Positions 40,838 to 50,818 are shown, counted from the stretch's first letter. The stretch is 64,000 nucleotides of DNA from Teredinibacter purpureus (GCF_014217335.1 NZ_CP060092.1:2745501-2809500), one strand, 5' to 3'. Numbers and translations: made by a program. The notes: a model not told the origin generated them from the sequence alone.

Positions 40838-41827
40838 TTAGTGGAAAATGGCTTCGCAATTCGCGAAGGCCGGTCTTCTTTTCAATCCTAGAGCTTTGGC
40901 AGCGAGCATGAGTTTTGCTTTGCAGCCGACTAAGCTTTTGAATGTGGATTCGAACTGGGTGGTGAGTGTGAGCCATTCGCGGCTGGTTATATTCAATCGC
41001 TCTAGAATGGGTGGCAAGTTGTTGTCGATAAAACCACGTTTGTTTTCTCGAATCGCTCTGCCTGTTATGTCCACGAGCTGAATGTAATCCTTCAGGTGAA
41101 AGGGTAAGCCTTGGGGCATGGGTTCTCTTGGGTTGCCTACAAATTCAGCCAGTTTTAAAGGTTGGGTTGAGGGGTGAGTGTTAGCCGCTTTAAGGGCCTC
41201 AATACGCCGTTTTATAGAGGTATGTTCCGAGCTTTCTGGGGTTGTCGCCATTTTGGCTCGAACAGGATTTAAATCGACATAAGCCATGCAAGCGGCGAGT
41301 GCTTTTTCATCCAGTAACGCCTGTGATTTAAACCGGCTTTCCCAAAAGCGACCTGTGCAGTGGTCTTCTGCATTTGCCCTGCGGGCAATGGGTTCGTTTA
41401 AAGCCCACATGAAACGACTTATGCTGGCGAGTTCCAAGCGCCATTGGTCCAGCTTTTCTTTCACGGCCTGCCGCTGGGCGTCATCTAACGGCCCACCTTT
41501 TACAAACGCTTGCGTTAAGGGGGTACCTTTGTAAAGGGTGTGCCAGCGTTTGGCTACCTCTAAATCGCTTAACGTGTGATCCTCTGCGGCATTAATATGC
41601 AATACCAGATGGTGGTGATTACTCATTACGGCGTAAGCACAGATATCAATGCAAAACACTTCCCCCAAGAATACAATACGGTCTTCAACCCACTGTCGGC
41701 GGTGTTCGTAGTCGTTACCGGTTAACGCATCTAGGCCGCAAAGAAACGCGCGGCGCACACAGCGAGATGTGCAGTGATAGTAGGGTGTGGCATCTAGTGA
41801 GATTTGTTGCTTCCTTGGGCGGGGCAT
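40838..41827 (-). CDS. REP-associated tyrosine transposase (RAYT, Y1_Tnp family)
   Basis: 329 aa. Y1-transposase domain with start region ATPYYHCTSRCVRRAFLCG, the HUH-like metal site in YAVMSNHHHLVLH, and the candidate nucleophile Tyr in AACMAYVDLNPVRAKM. The C-terminal extension includes SREWLTLTTQFE. RAYTs process REP palindromes as single-stranded DNA. A fragment of the same locus is at 5643-5755. The ISL3 element sits in its upstream region, perhaps affecting expression. Confidence 0.85.
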   Translation of the reverse strand: MPRPRKQQISLDATPYYHCTSRCVRRAFLCGLDALTGNDYEHRRQWVEDRIVFLGEVFCIDICAYAVMSNHHHLVLHINAAEDHTLSDLEVAKRWHTLYKGTPLTQAFVKGGPLDDAQRQAVKEKLDQWRLELASISRFMWALNEPIARRANAEDHCTGRFWESRFKSQALLDEKALAACMAYVDLNPVRAKMATTPESSEHTSIKRRIEALKAANTHPSTQPLKLAEFVGNPREPMPQGLPFHLKDYIQLVDITGRAIRENKRGFIDNNLPPILERLNITSREWLTLTTQFESTFKSLVGCKAKLMLAAKALGLKRRPAFANCEAIFH

Positions 41828-41865
41828 GGCTCATTCCTTGAGTTAACTTTTGCTGTTTTTAATAT

Positions 41866-43196
41866 GGGTCTTCCCCTATTCAGGTGGCTTTCTAGCCTTT
41901 CCTAATAAACTCCCCTAGAATCCCAGCCTTTTATTTCTTGGTTTTCAGTGATGGACGAGCTTTCTCTTTACGAAAAAATATTATCAATCTCTTCTCCTTG
42001 GTTTGTCGAATCAGTTCAGCTAGATGAGCGTGACAACACCGTTCACGTCCACGTTGAATACGATTGCGACAAACATTTAACCTGCCCTTTGTGTGAATCC
42101 AGATGTAGTCGCCATGACACCAGAACAAGAACATGGCGCCATCTCGATAGCTGTCAATTTCGCACTCTCGTTCACGCGAATATCCCTCGCTCTAAATGTC
42201 GCACGCACGGTGTATTGCAAGCTGATATCCCCTGGGCTGATAAGCGATCAAGTTTCACCTTGATGTTTGAGGCTTATGTAATCTCCTGGCTTCAAGAGGC
42301 GAGTATTAATGCCGTCAGTAAGAAGCTGGCGCTTAGCTGGAATGCTGCCGATGGAATAATGAAGCGGGCTGTAGAGCGAGGCCTAAAAAGACGGTCTCAT
42401 CTACATATTCAAAACCTAGCTGTCGATGAGGTCTGCAGCAAAAAGGGACATGAATATGTGACCATTGTTTCTAATGATCATGGGCATGTAATAGATGTCC
42501 AAGAAGATCGCAAAAAATCGAGTTTAAACGCATTTTTTACAGGATTAAGTGACAAGCAAATCCAATCAGTTGAAACGATTAGTATGGATATGAGTCCGTC
42601 CTATATTTATGCCACCAAAGAGTATATTCCTCACTGGGAAAGAGCGATATGTTTTGATAGGTTCCATGTTGCGATGGACTTAAATAAGGCTCTAAATAGT
42701 GTTCGTAAAAGTGAAGCCAATATGGTCGCGCAACAACACAAGCTAGAGCTCCATAGATCGAAATTTGCATGGCTGAGATCACGTGAAAATCTAAAGGATA
42801 TTCATTCTGTACAGATTTCAACATTAAGCGTTGTAGCAAAGAAGACTGCACGCGCATGGGCGATAAAGGAGTATGCCATGGAGCTCTGGAATTATGATGA
42901 TCGTATATGGGCTGAAGAAGCTTGGAAGCAATGGTACAGCTGGGCGATAAGAAGCCGCCTCAATCCTATAAAATCGGTAGCTAAAAGCATAAAGAAGAAT
43001 CTATGGGGGATAATAAACGCCATCGTAAATAAAAAGAATAATGCTGGTGCAGAAAGTATAAATAGCAGAATAAAAATGCTAAAAGTAAAAGCGAAAGGTT
43101 TTAGGAATAAGGCCCGTTTTAAGGCTGCAATTTTATTTCATCTCGGCGGGCTGGACCTGATGCCAGAAATCTAGCCACCCGAATAGGGGAAGGCCC
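41866..43196 (+). mobile_element. ISL3-family element (1331 bp)
   Basis: Ends GGGTCTTCCCCTATTCAGGT and (reverse) GGGCCTTCCCCTATTCGGGT. Perfect 8-bp duplication TTTAATAT at 41858-41865 and 43197-43204, the length expected for ISL3. Single transposase gene. Confidence 0.93.
41951..43174 (+). CDS. ISL3-family transposase
   Basis: 407 aa. N-terminal zinc finger (CPLCESRCSRHD, CRTHG), helix-turn-helix region (SINAVSKKLALSWNAADGIMKRA), and a DDE core: Asp in LAVDEVCSKKG, Asp in ISMDMSPSYI, Glu in NNAGAESINSRIKM. ATG at 41951 is preferred over the adjacent GTG at 41948. Intact. Confidence 0.92.
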   Translation: MDELSLYEKILSISSPWFVESVQLDERDNTVHVHVEYDCDKHLTCPLCESRCSRHDTRTRTWRHLDSCQFRTLVHANIPRSKCRTHGVLQADIPWADKRSSFTLMFEAYVISWLQEASINAVSKKLALSWNAADGIMKRAVERGLKRRSHLHIQNLAVDEVCSKKGHEYVTIVSNDHGHVIDVQEDRKKSSLNAFFTGLSDKQIQSVETISMDMSPSYIYATKEYIPHWERAICFDRFHVAMDLNKALNSVRKSEANMVAQQHKLELHRSKFAWLRSRENLKDIHSVQISTLSVVAKKTARAWAIKEYAMELWNYDDRIWAEEAWKQWYSWAIRSRLNPIKSVAKSIKKNLWGIINAIVNKKNNAGAESINSRIKMLKVKAKGFRNKARFKAAILFHLGGLDLMPEI

Positions 43197-43240
43197 TTTA
43201 ATATACAGTGTTGTTTTTCTTGGTTCAAGCGGTGGTGTGG

Positions 43241-43394
43241 GTGTAGTTATTCCTTCGTGAACTACGTTTTCGCACGCGTCATACGAAGATGGAGCCGTAT
43301 GTGTTAATGCGCAGGTGTGGCCTGTAGGGGGCTTAGTGATCGGTGTTCTTGCCGTGCCCTGTTGCACTTCTGATTCCTGAATTAAGCAACAGGC
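43241..43394. other. intergenic, no gene seen
   Basis: Between the RAYT-related repeat and the mannanase terminator. A reverse frame across 43119-43412 has no motif and overlaps the repeat. I see no further structure. Confidence 0.5.
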
Positions 43395-43433
43395 AAAAAA
43401 AACCTCCAGCACGAAGAGGATCGTGGTGGAGGT
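43395..43433 (-). terminator. rho-independent terminator of the mannanase gene
   Basis: On the minus strand ACCTCCACCACGA and TCGTGCTGGAGGT form a stem of about 12 pairs with one mismatch and a TCCTCT loop, followed directly by eight T. It lies about 50 bases after the mannanase stop. Confidence 0.85.
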
Positions 43434-43485
43434 AATCGAGAGATCTAAAACAGGTTTTAAATTAGTGTGTAATACTCGTTACAGA

Positions 43486-44913
43486 TTACTGTGTATTACA
43501 GGTAGAGGATGCGATACAGCTTTGGTTGTTTTCCCAGCCCCAGCCACTTGAAGTGGAGGTGCATAGCGGGTAGTTCGAGCCGTGCCAGTTGCACGTTCCA
43601 CCGCTGGCAGTGGAGGAGCTACTTGAGCTGCTGCTAGAAGAGCTGCTGCTAGAAGAGCTACTACTTGAGAAGCTGCTACTGGAACTGCTAGAGGAGCTAG
43701 AGCTAGGCGTTGTTCCCACCAGTGTTTGGCCTGCATTGACGCATTCGTTCGCACTCACGCAGCTAGCATCGTTTTCCCATCCCCAGCCGCTAGAGTCATT
43801 TACGCATACGGTTGTTAAGGTGCCGTACCAGCTGCATTGTTGGGCAGCTGAACCATTATTGTTTGAAGAGGAGGAGCTGCTAGAAGAGTTCTGCGATGAG
43901 CTGGATGAATAACTGCTTGAAGAGCTAGTAGGAGCATTGCCAAAAACGGATGCGATAGACGCTGTTGCATCGAGACCGTGCGTGCCCTTAACGAGCTTTT
44001 GTCCCCAGGTGGTGTAGCTGCCGCCAGACCAATCGTTTGCAATATCTAGCGCGCCAAGGTCGCTGCCGTTACCTTTCCAAGACCAGCCCATGTAACCAAA
44101 GCCGTGGTTTTGCGCTAGCTCCATGATGGCTTCATCGGCAACATCTTCGTTAAAGTGGTTGTCAGCAAATTCACCTACTACTAAGTGCAAACCGTTGTTT
44201 GCAAACGTATTCATGTAGCTCTCTACTGCGCTGCGAGTGTTGTACACTTCATACATGTGAACGCTGAAGATGGTGTTGCTTTTTGAATCGCCATCGAATA
44301 CTGATTGAGCGTTATCGCGCATGGCGTTCGTCCAGTCTTGGCCCCAGTTGGGCGCATCAACCATTAAAGTATGGTTAAAACCTGCGTTTCGTAGGCGGCC
44401 AATCGCGTCTTTGTGAGCGTTCACCCAGTCGCTTGTAGAGGAGGAGTTGCCAAAAGGCTCGTTACCGATGTTCAATATTACGTAATCTTCTTGGCCAACG
44501 AGAGTGGATTTGATTGATATCCAGTAGTCGACAGCCTGCGCAAGTGACGATGTTCCAGATTCTTCGCCGTAACCCGTCGTGTCATGTATTTCTACAACAG
44601 AAATTAAGTTGTTGGCTTTCGCCAAGCTAATGAGGTTGGCTACTTCTGAAGCGGGCGTTGCAGACCACTTAACGCCGTTTGAAAGAACAACCCGAACTGA
44701 GTTGGCACCGGTGGCAGCCATGGCGGGGTATGCGGTGGCCCCTTTGTCTGCAAACCAAGCGTGTGGGTAGTTAATCCCGCGAATAATGAATGGACTTCCG
44801 TTGCCATCAGTTAAAATGTTACCGGTTACATTAAAGCCCGCAAAAACAGCGGATGAAGTGAAAATGGTAGCCACCATAGTGGCAATAAGGGAAATTCTCT
44901 TAAGATTTCGCAA
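43486..44913 (-). CDS. secreted GH5 (subfamily 8-like) beta-mannanase with two CBM10 modules
   Basis: Endo-acting glycoside hydrolase; the sequence resembles GH5_8 beta-1,4-mannanases. Signal peptide 1-25 ([17 protein letters not shown]). GH5 barrel about 27-325 with acid/base Glu152 in [10 protein letters not shown] and nucleophile Glu248 in VVGEFADNH. Then a poly-Ser linker, CBM10 (about 360-391: [15 protein letters not shown]), a second linker of more than 25 serines, and a second CBM10 to the end. CBM10 targets cellulose, anchoring the enzyme on plant cell walls. Such poly-Ser linkers are a Cellvibrionaceae hallmark. Cellulase activity cannot be excluded by sequence. Confidence 0.85.
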   Translation of the reverse strand: MRNLKRISLIATMVATIFTSSAVFAGFNVTGNILTDGNGSPFIIRGINYPHAWFADKGATAYPAMAATGANSVRVVLSNGVKWSATPASEVANLISLAKANNLISVVEIHDTTGYGEESGTSSLAQAVDYWISIKSTLVGQEDYVILNIGNEPFGNSSSTSDWVNAHKDAIGRLRNAGFNHTLMVDAPNWGQDWTNAMRDNAQSVFDGDSKSNTIFSVHMYEVYNTRSAVESYMNTFANNGLHLVVGEFADNHFNEDVADEAIMELAQNHGFGYMGWSWKGNGSDLGALDIANDWSGGSYTTWGQKLVKGTHGLDATASIASVFGNAPTSSSSSYSSSSSQNSSSSSSSSNNNGSAAQQCSWYGTLTTVCVNDSSGWGWENDASCVSANECVNAGQTLVGTTPSSSSSSSSSSSFSSSSSSSSSSSSSSSSSSSTASGGTCNWHGSNYPLCTSTSSGWGWENNQSCIASSTCNTQ

Positions 44914-45413
44914 AACGTATTCCTCATTATTATCTTTTTTAGAGTGTTGTTTGGCATAGGTGCGCGGTGCGTTCTATAGCCTCAAAAAACACTACGTCAG
45001 CTTGCGGCACTGGCCACAACTGTTTTTTATATTAAATGATAATCGCGCCAAATAAAACCGTTTGTGTGAACTGTGGCGGCTTATTAGGGGTTGTAAAATA
45101 CAGGGTTCCTTGGGTAAGGGTATTCTGTTTCTGGTGTTTTATTGATGTATACGTGACGGTATTAGGCTTTTTCGAAGGAGATAGCGTAAAGTTTCGGTTG
45201 CTCAAAAAAGTCTTGATGCTTTTAATATTCGATGAGATTTTTTTAAAAAAAGGTCAGTTTTACGCCGGCTTGGCGAGTAAAATGTGGCAGGTCGACCGCC
45301 ATAATAGTTAAATTGACGATAACTATTTGCCCTGCTTTTTCTTCAGTTTGCTCGGTTATGCGTTGTGGTTCGGTTTTTAATCGGTGTCCTTTCAATCCAG
45401 CTGAGAGTCTCAT
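44914..45413. other. 500-bp divergent intergenic region
   Basis: Separates the mannanase (minus) from the AEC transporter (plus). AT-rich. It should hold both promoters, but I cannot place them with confidence. A 91-codon frame at 45036-45311 starts with two Cys pairs by chance and has no ribosome site; I do not call it. Confidence 0.4.
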
Positions 45414-46340
45414 TTGTCATTATTTGCTCATTTCTTGACGGCCTTCCATGTCACTGGCCCCATTGTTGTTTTGTTGCTGGCGGGGGTTTTCTTTAAGCGT
45501 ATAAACCTACTCGATACCCATTTTATAAGCGTGGCAAATAAATTGGTGTTTAATGTGTCTATGCCATGCCTTCTGTACCTCAGTGTGGTGGCTCAGCCGC
45601 TATCGCAAAGCCTTGATTTTTCGTTGATCTATTTTGCTGTTATAGCAACGCTTATTTGTGTAGTTGCGCTGTGGCTGTTGGCACCGGCTGTGGTTTCAGT
45701 ATCGAAGCGGGGGGTATTTGTGCAGTGTGCGTTTCGGGGCAATATGGCTGTTGTGGGCTTGTCGTTGTGTGTAAATGCTTACGGTGAAGGTGTGTTGGCG
45801 GTCGCGGGCGTTTATTTAGCCTTTCTAACCATTCTCTATAATGTTGTGGTGGTTATTTTGCTAAGCACGCATTATTGGCGTGCTTTCCTCCATTTACTTA
45901 AAAATCCGTTGGTTATCGCCATTGTTGCAGCTCTATTCACATCTATTGCGGGGTTTCGGCCGCCGGCAGTGTTATGGGTGTCGTGCGAATATTTTGCTCA
46001 ATTAACGTTGCCGCTCGCCTTGCTGTGTGTGGGCGCGAGTCTCGACTGGAAGAGTATCAGGGGGAATCAATGGGAGGTGCTGATAGCCGCCGGAATGAAA
46101 CTGATTATGGTGCCGCTTGTAATTGTATTGGTTGCGATTTTAGTCGGTTTGAGGGGCGAAGCCCTAGGCATACTTTTTTTGATGATGGCGTCACCAACGG
46201 CGGCTGCGGCTTATATCATGAGTAGACAGATGACACCGCACGGACAAATGTCAGCCGAAATTATCACGCTTTCAACATTGCTTTCACCTATCACTATTAC
46301 GTTGGGTCTCATTTGGCTAGGGTATTACAAGCTTATATAG
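45414..46340 (+). CDS. AEC (auxin efflux carrier)-family transporter
   Basis: 308 aa, about ten membrane segments in two halves. The N-terminal region PIVVLLLAGVFFKRINLLD, the NKLVFNVSMPCLLYLSVV segment and the C-terminal LALLCVGASLD are typical of the AEC/MdcF-like family, which exports small organic acids in bacteria. The TTG at 45414 has GAGAG 8 bases upstream. Substrate unknown. Monocistronic. Confidence 0.8.
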   Translation: MSLFAHFLTAFHVTGPIVVLLLAGVFFKRINLLDTHFISVANKLVFNVSMPCLLYLSVVAQPLSQSLDFSLIYFAVIATLICVVALWLLAPAVVSVSKRGVFVQCAFRGNMAVVGLSLCVNAYGEGVLAVAGVYLAFLTILYNVVVVILLSTHYWRAFLHLLKNPLVIAIVAALFTSIAGFRPPAVLWVSCEYFAQLTLPLALLCVGASLDWKSIRGNQWEVLIAAGMKLIMVPLVIVLVAILVGLRGEALGILFLMMASPTAAAAYIMSRQMTPHGQMSAEIITLSTLLSPITITLGLIWLGYYKLI

Positions 46341-46461
46341 ACCAATGGGCCCTGTTTTTATTACTCAGAGTTCAATAATAGCTGTAGAGAGAAGGTTCGG
46401 ACATTACCCCTCTGCGCAGGTATAATCGCCTTTTTTCAGCTAACGAGAGACTCATAATTCA

Positions 46462-48540
46462 ATGAGCTATCAGGTACTCGCCCGTAAGTGGCGGCCCGCG
46501 AACTTCCGAGAAATGGTAGGGCAGGAGCATGTGCTCAAGGCTCTTATCAACGCTTTAGATCATAATCGCCTGCACCATGCGTATTTGTTTACGGGAACAC
46601 GAGGTGTCGGTAAAACAACCATTGCGCGGATTTTGGCTAAATGCCTTAACTGCGGTGCTGGTGTTACGTCGACCCCTTGCGGGGAATGTAGTGCGTGTAT
46701 CGAGATTAGTGAAGGCCGCTTTATCGATCTCATTGAGGTTGATGCGGCGTCTCGAACCAAGGTCGAGGATACCCGCGAGCTACTGGACAACGTTCAATAT
46801 GCACCTACGCGCGGTCGTTATAAGATTTACCTCATCGATGAGGTGCACATGCTGTCTAATCACAGCTTTAACGCGTTGTTAAAAACGTTGGAAGAGCCGC
46901 CAGAGCATGTAAAATTTTTGTTGGCCACAACAGACCCTCAGAAATTGCCCGTCACAATTTTGTCTCGTTGTTTACAGTTTAACCTTAAGAATATGAGTTC
47001 CGAGCGCATTGTTGGCCACTTGCAGCACGTCTTAGCGCAAGAGGCTGTGCCTTTTGAAGAGTCTGCATTGTGGTTGTTGGCGCGTGGTGCCGATGGCAGT
47101 ATGCGAGATGCACTCAGTTTAACTGACCAAGCTATTGCTTATGGTAGCGGTAAAATTGGTGAGACCGATGTTGCCGCCATGCTGGGCACCATTGACCACC
47201 AACTGATACAAAATTTAATGGCAGGCTTAATTGAGTCGGACGGCAAGAAAATTCTTGAAGCCGTGGCCAAGTTTGCCGAACACGCACCAGACTTTAATAG
47301 TGCGTTAGCCGATTTGTTAACCTTGTTACATCGAATCGCAATTGCGCAAGCCTTACCTGAAGCCTTAGATAATAGTTTTGGCGACCGCACGCAAATTCTT
47401 GATTTCGCGTCGAAGCTACCAGCGGAAGACGTACAGTTATTTTATCAAACGGCACTTATTGGTCGGCGAGATATTAATCTCGCACCCGAGCCTCGCAGTG
47501 GCTTCGAAATGACATTGCTGCGCATGCTGGCTTTTAAACCGCAAGGGGTTGTGGACGTGCCTTCCCAACCGCTGGGTTCAGCTCAGCCATCATTAGCGCC
47601 GTCAAACGCGGAGGGTCTTGCCAGCCCAAAAAAGCCATCGACTGAAACCGCAATAAAGCCGGAGCCTGTTATGCGGGTATCCGAAGCGGCGGTTTCAGGC
47701 CCTATAGCGCCAGTTAATGCTCCCGTTTCTTCGGCAGAGATAGAGAGCAACAATCCGCCGTTAATGGCCTGCCAACTAGAAAACGCTGCCATTACGGGTG
47801 TTGAGTTCGAGTCGGTACCGGCTATGCCAGCAGCTACAGCTCCCGTATTAGAGAGACCGGCCACGCCCACTAAAAAGCTATCGCCGACAGACAATCTCGC
47901 GAATATTCTTAATGAAAAGTCGGGGGTTAATCCCTCTCGAGCTGAGAGGGATAACAGCGTTGACATCAAGGCGCAGTTAAAAGCACAGGTTAAAGCTATT
48001 ACGGGAAAAGAGGGTATTGTTGCGCCTAAGCCTGTGGCAATGGCTGCTGTAACAGCTGCCTCTCCGGTGTCCGCAGAACATCAGTCGGGAGTCGTGGCAG
48101 CTACAAAAAAAAGCGTTGAGAACGATAGGCCAGAAAAAATTGCACTAGAACATTTAAACCCTGTTAGTTGGGTGCATGTTTTTCGTCACCTTAGCATTCG
48201 CGGTATTTTACAAAGTACTGCAGCAAATTGTGTGTTTCTAGGTGCGGAACAATCCCACCTATTTTTTGCGCTCGATGAAAATAAAGGGAGTTTATTCGAT
48301 AGCTCTCATAGTCAGCGATTGGGCGGGATGCTGAGTGATTATTTCCAGCAATCAATAAAAGTCGATATTCATCTTCAGGCGCTGCCAGAAGGGACGGAAA
48401 CGCCTGCGCAATGTTTCGAACGAGAGAAAGCGGAAAACTATGCAGAGGCATTACGCTTATTAGCGAACGACCCCATTGTACAAACACTGCAACAAGAATT
48501 TGGAGCAGTATTGGACGATCAATCTGTAGTATATGACTAA
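46462..48540 (+). CDS. dnaX: DNA polymerase III subunits tau/gamma
   Basis: Clamp-loader ATPase, 692 aa. Walker A GTRGVGKTT (about 45-53), zinc module CLNCG...CGECSAC, Walker B YLIDEVHML, sensor region LLATTDPQKLPVTILSRC. AAA+ domain to about 220, domain III to about 370, a Pro/Ala-rich linker, then the tau-specific polymerase-binding C-terminus. An A8 run at 48105-48112 could allow a -1 shift giving a gamma form of about 552 aa (see findings). First gene of the conserved dnaX-ybaB-recR set. Confidence 0.95.
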   Translation: MSYQVLARKWRPANFREMVGQEHVLKALINALDHNRLHHAYLFTGTRGVGKTTIARILAKCLNCGAGVTSTPCGECSACIEISEGRFIDLIEVDAASRTKVEDTRELLDNVQYAPTRGRYKIYLIDEVHMLSNHSFNALLKTLEEPPEHVKFLLATTDPQKLPVTILSRCLQFNLKNMSSERIVGHLQHVLAQEAVPFEESALWLLARGADGSMRDALSLTDQAIAYGSGKIGETDVAAMLGTIDHQLIQNLMAGLIESDGKKILEAVAKFAEHAPDFNSALADLLTLLHRIAIAQALPEALDNSFGDRTQILDFASKLPAEDVQLFYQTALIGRRDINLAPEPRSGFEMTLLRMLAFKPQGVVDVPSQPLGSAQPSLAPSNAEGLASPKKPSTETAIKPEPVMRVSEAAVSGPIAPVNAPVSSAEIESNNPPLMACQLENAAITGVEFESVPAMPAATAPVLERPATPTKKLSPTDNLANILNEKSGVNPSRAERDNSVDIKAQLKAQVKAITGKEGIVAPKPVAMAAVTAASPVSAEHQSGVVAATKKSVENDRPEKIALEHLNPVSWVHVFRHLSIRGILQSTAANCVFLGAEQSHLFFALDENKGSLFDSSHSQRLGGMLSDYFQQSIKVDIHLQALPEGTETPAQCFEREKAENYAEALRLLANDPIVQTLQQEFGAVLDDQSVVYD

Positions 48541-48552
48541 ACGAGGTTTAAT

Positions 48553-48873
48553 ATGAAAGGCTTGGGCGATTTAATGAAACAGGCTCAGGAAATGCAGGCA
48601 AAAATGCAGAAAATGCAGGACGATATTGCCGGTATTGAAGTAAGCGGCGAGTCTGGTGCCGGTTTGGTAAAAATAGTTATGACGGGCCGCCATGATGTCA
48701 AAGCGGTCGCCATTGATGCGAGTTTAATGACCGAAGACAAAGCGATGTTGGAAGACTTGCTCGCGGCGGCCGTTAATGATGCTGTTCGGCGTGTAGAGGC
48801 TGAGAATCAAAAAAGAATGGGTGATTTAGCGGGAGGCATGCAAATGCCTCCAGGATTTAAAATGCCGTTTTAG
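48553..48873 (+). CDS. ybaB: nucleoid-associated protein YbaB/EbfC
   Basis: 106 aa DNA-binding dimer. Conserved [39 protein letters not shown] and the Met-rich C-terminus [15 protein letters not shown]. Begins 12 bases after dnaX and precedes recR, the usual gammaproteobacterial order. Confidence 0.93.
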   Translation: MKGLGDLMKQAQEMQAKMQKMQDDIAGIEVSGESGAGLVKIVMTGRHDVKAVAIDASLMTEDKAMLEDLLAAAVNDAVRRVEAENQKRMGDLAGGMQMPPGFKMPF

Positions 48874-48990
48874 TCTTGGGCACGAAAGATGTAAAACGGT
48901 TCGGTGTGGCGTACACATTTAAAATGAATCGCGAACAAAACAGGCTACTGTGTAATGTTACTTTTATCGAAAGCGAGCCCCTTATAACCT

Positions 48991-49584
48991 ATGTTTTCTC
49001 CTTTAATTGACCAGCTTATACACGCGCTTCGCATTCTTCCTGGGGTAGGCCCTAAATCTGCCCAACGAATGGCGTTGAATTTATTGGAACACAATAGAGA
49101 AGGCGCCAGTCAATTAGCCGTAGCACTTCAACAATCGATAGCGTCTGTCACACGCTGCAATCAATGTCGAACATTAACCGAACAAGCGCTGTGTAATATT
49201 TGTGCCAACACAAAGCGAAACCACAAGCTACTATGTGTTGTGGAAACGCCTGCGGATGTACTAGCGTTAGAGCAGGCTGGTATATTTTCTGGCGTATATT
49301 TTGTCTTGTTGGGAAAATTATCTCCCATAGACGGAATAGGGCCGAAAGAAATTGGTATGGATATTTTAAATAATCGATTTCAAACAGAAGAGATAGACGA
49401 ACTTATTATTGCGACCAACCCCACGATTGAGGGTGAAGCCACCTCTCATTATATTGCTGAAAAAGCAAAAAAACATGGAATAAAAGTGTCGCGTATTGCT
49501 CATGGTGTACCCATTGGGGGCGAGCTAGAGTATATCGATGGCGGAACTCTTGCGCATGCGCTTTCCAGCCGAAGAGAAGTTTAA
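48991..49584 (+). CDS. recR: recombination mediator RecR
   Basis: 197 aa, RecFOR pathway protein that helps load RecA at gaps. Helix-hairpin-helix at [18 protein letters not shown], zinc finger CNQCRTL...CNIC, Toprim acid residues in [14 protein letters not shown], and the Walker-like [16 protein letters not shown]. Full length. A 117-bp gap from ybaB carries no gene. Confidence 0.95.
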   Translation: MFSPLIDQLIHALRILPGVGPKSAQRMALNLLEHNREGASQLAVALQQSIASVTRCNQCRTLTEQALCNICANTKRNHKLLCVVETPADVLALEQAGIFSGVYFVLLGKLSPIDGIGPKEIGMDILNNRFQTEEIDELIIATNPTIEGEATSHYIAEKAKKHGIKVSRIAHGVPIGGELEYIDGGTLAHALSSRREV

Positions 49585-49589
49585 AATTT

Positions 49590-50765
49590 ATGTCACAATC
49601 ATTGTGTACCCAAGAAATTCATTGGGTTGATACAGAAAAATCTCTAAACGAACTCTGTCAACGCTGGCAAGCGAGTAACATTCTTGCTGTGGATACAGAG
49701 TTTATGCGCAGCCAAACTTACTACCCTATTGCGGGCCTTATCCAGGTGAATGATGGTAACGCCAATTATTTGATAGACCCTGTCGCCATTGCTGATTGTT
49801 CGGCTTTTGCTGCATTACTGATCAATCCTACTATCATTAAAGTGCTGCACTCGTGCTCGGAAGATCTTGAGGTGTTTCAACGGTTGCTCAATGTTGTACC
49901 TGTGAATTTATTCGATACACAAATTGCAGCGGCTTTATGTGGTTACGGTTTCTCAGTAGGGTATGGCAATCTAGTTAAGGCTATTTTAAATAAAGATTTA
50001 CCTAAAACAGAAACTCGTTCGGATTGGTTGCAGCGCCCCTTAAGCGCCTCGCAAATTGAATATGCGGCTATCGATGTTGAAGATTTATTTCAGTTGGCCA
50101 AAATACTGGTATTAAAACTGAAAAACGTGGATAGGCTTTTTTGGTTGACGGAGGAATGCGAGCATATCCTGCAAACGTATCTCGAAAATCAAGATGAAAA
50201 CAAATGTCATGTTCGCTTCAAGCAGGCATGGAAGCTCAACCCGCAAAAATTGGGTGTTTTAATAAAGCTTGCGGTGTGGCGTGAGCGACAAGCGAAACAG
50301 CGCGATATACCCCGTAATCGGGTCGTTAAAGAGCATTCACTCCTCGATATTGCTATGACAGCGCCGAATCATGTTGGCCAGCTACGCCGTTTTGACGGGA
50401 TAGCAGAGCGGATGATACGTACCGACGGCGAGCACCTTATTCAACTTGTACAAGAGGCTATGGCTGTCGACCCTGCGGACTACCCTAAGGCAATGGATAA
50501 ACCGTTAACCAACAGTGAAAACAAATGGGTTAAAGCCATGCGCGCGCGTATTGTTGCGTTAGCCGAGGAATTGGACGTAGCGCCAGAAATTTTGCTAAAA
50601 AAGCGTGATTACGAAGCGATTACTCGAGCGTTTATTCACAAAGAACCACTCGATACAGCCGAAATAGCATCACACTTAAAGTCAACTGTTGGTGGTTGGC
50701 GATACGCCATTGTGGCAGAACCTTTGGCAGATGTTATTGGTTCTATCCAGTCACTAGACGACTAA
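49590..50765 (+). CDS. rnd: ribonuclease D
   Basis: 391-aa 3'-5' exoribonuclease for tRNA 3' maturation. DEDDy exonuclease motifs: AVDTEFMRS, IKVLHSCSEDLEVF, YAAIDVEDL. An HRDC domain follows (VWRERQAKQRDIPRNRVVKEHSLLDIA, about 225-300). Starts 5 bases after recR. Confidence 0.93.
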   Translation: MSQSLCTQEIHWVDTEKSLNELCQRWQASNILAVDTEFMRSQTYYPIAGLIQVNDGNANYLIDPVAIADCSAFAALLINPTIIKVLHSCSEDLEVFQRLLNVVPVNLFDTQIAAALCGYGFSVGYGNLVKAILNKDLPKTETRSDWLQRPLSASQIEYAAIDVEDLFQLAKILVLKLKNVDRLFWLTEECEHILQTYLENQDENKCHVRFKQAWKLNPQKLGVLIKLAVWRERQAKQRDIPRNRVVKEHSLLDIAMTAPNHVGQLRRFDGIAERMIRTDGEHLIQLVQEAMAVDPADYPKAMDKPLTNSENKWVKAMRARIVALAEELDVAPEILLKKRDYEAITRAFIHKEPLDTAEIASHLKSTVGGWRYAIVAEPLADVIGSIQSLDD

Positions 50766-50818
50766 GTTGTTTAACGGTTTAACCTCAATTTTTTTGAATT
50801 GAAAACAGTTGTAATCTT

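Larger units (their letters stand above)
41785..43240 (-). repeat. right copy of the array-bracketing repeat, split by ISL3
   Basis: 41785-41865 and 43205-43240 together match 5643-5755 over about 115 bp. The match covers the RAYT start codons, its leader TTCCTTGAGTTAACTTTT, and CAAGCGGTGGTGTGGGTGT. The ISL3 element sits between the two parts. Confidence 0.75.

Noticed and set aside
43589-43912. 107-aa Glu/Leu-rich frame on the plus strand
   Set aside because: Antisense of the poly-serine linkers of the mannanase; low-complexity artefact.
45036-45311. 91-aa frame with CVNCGG and CFWC
   Set aside because: No ribosome site, hydrophobic run-on composition, no family resemblance. It sits in an intergenic region expected to hold promoters.
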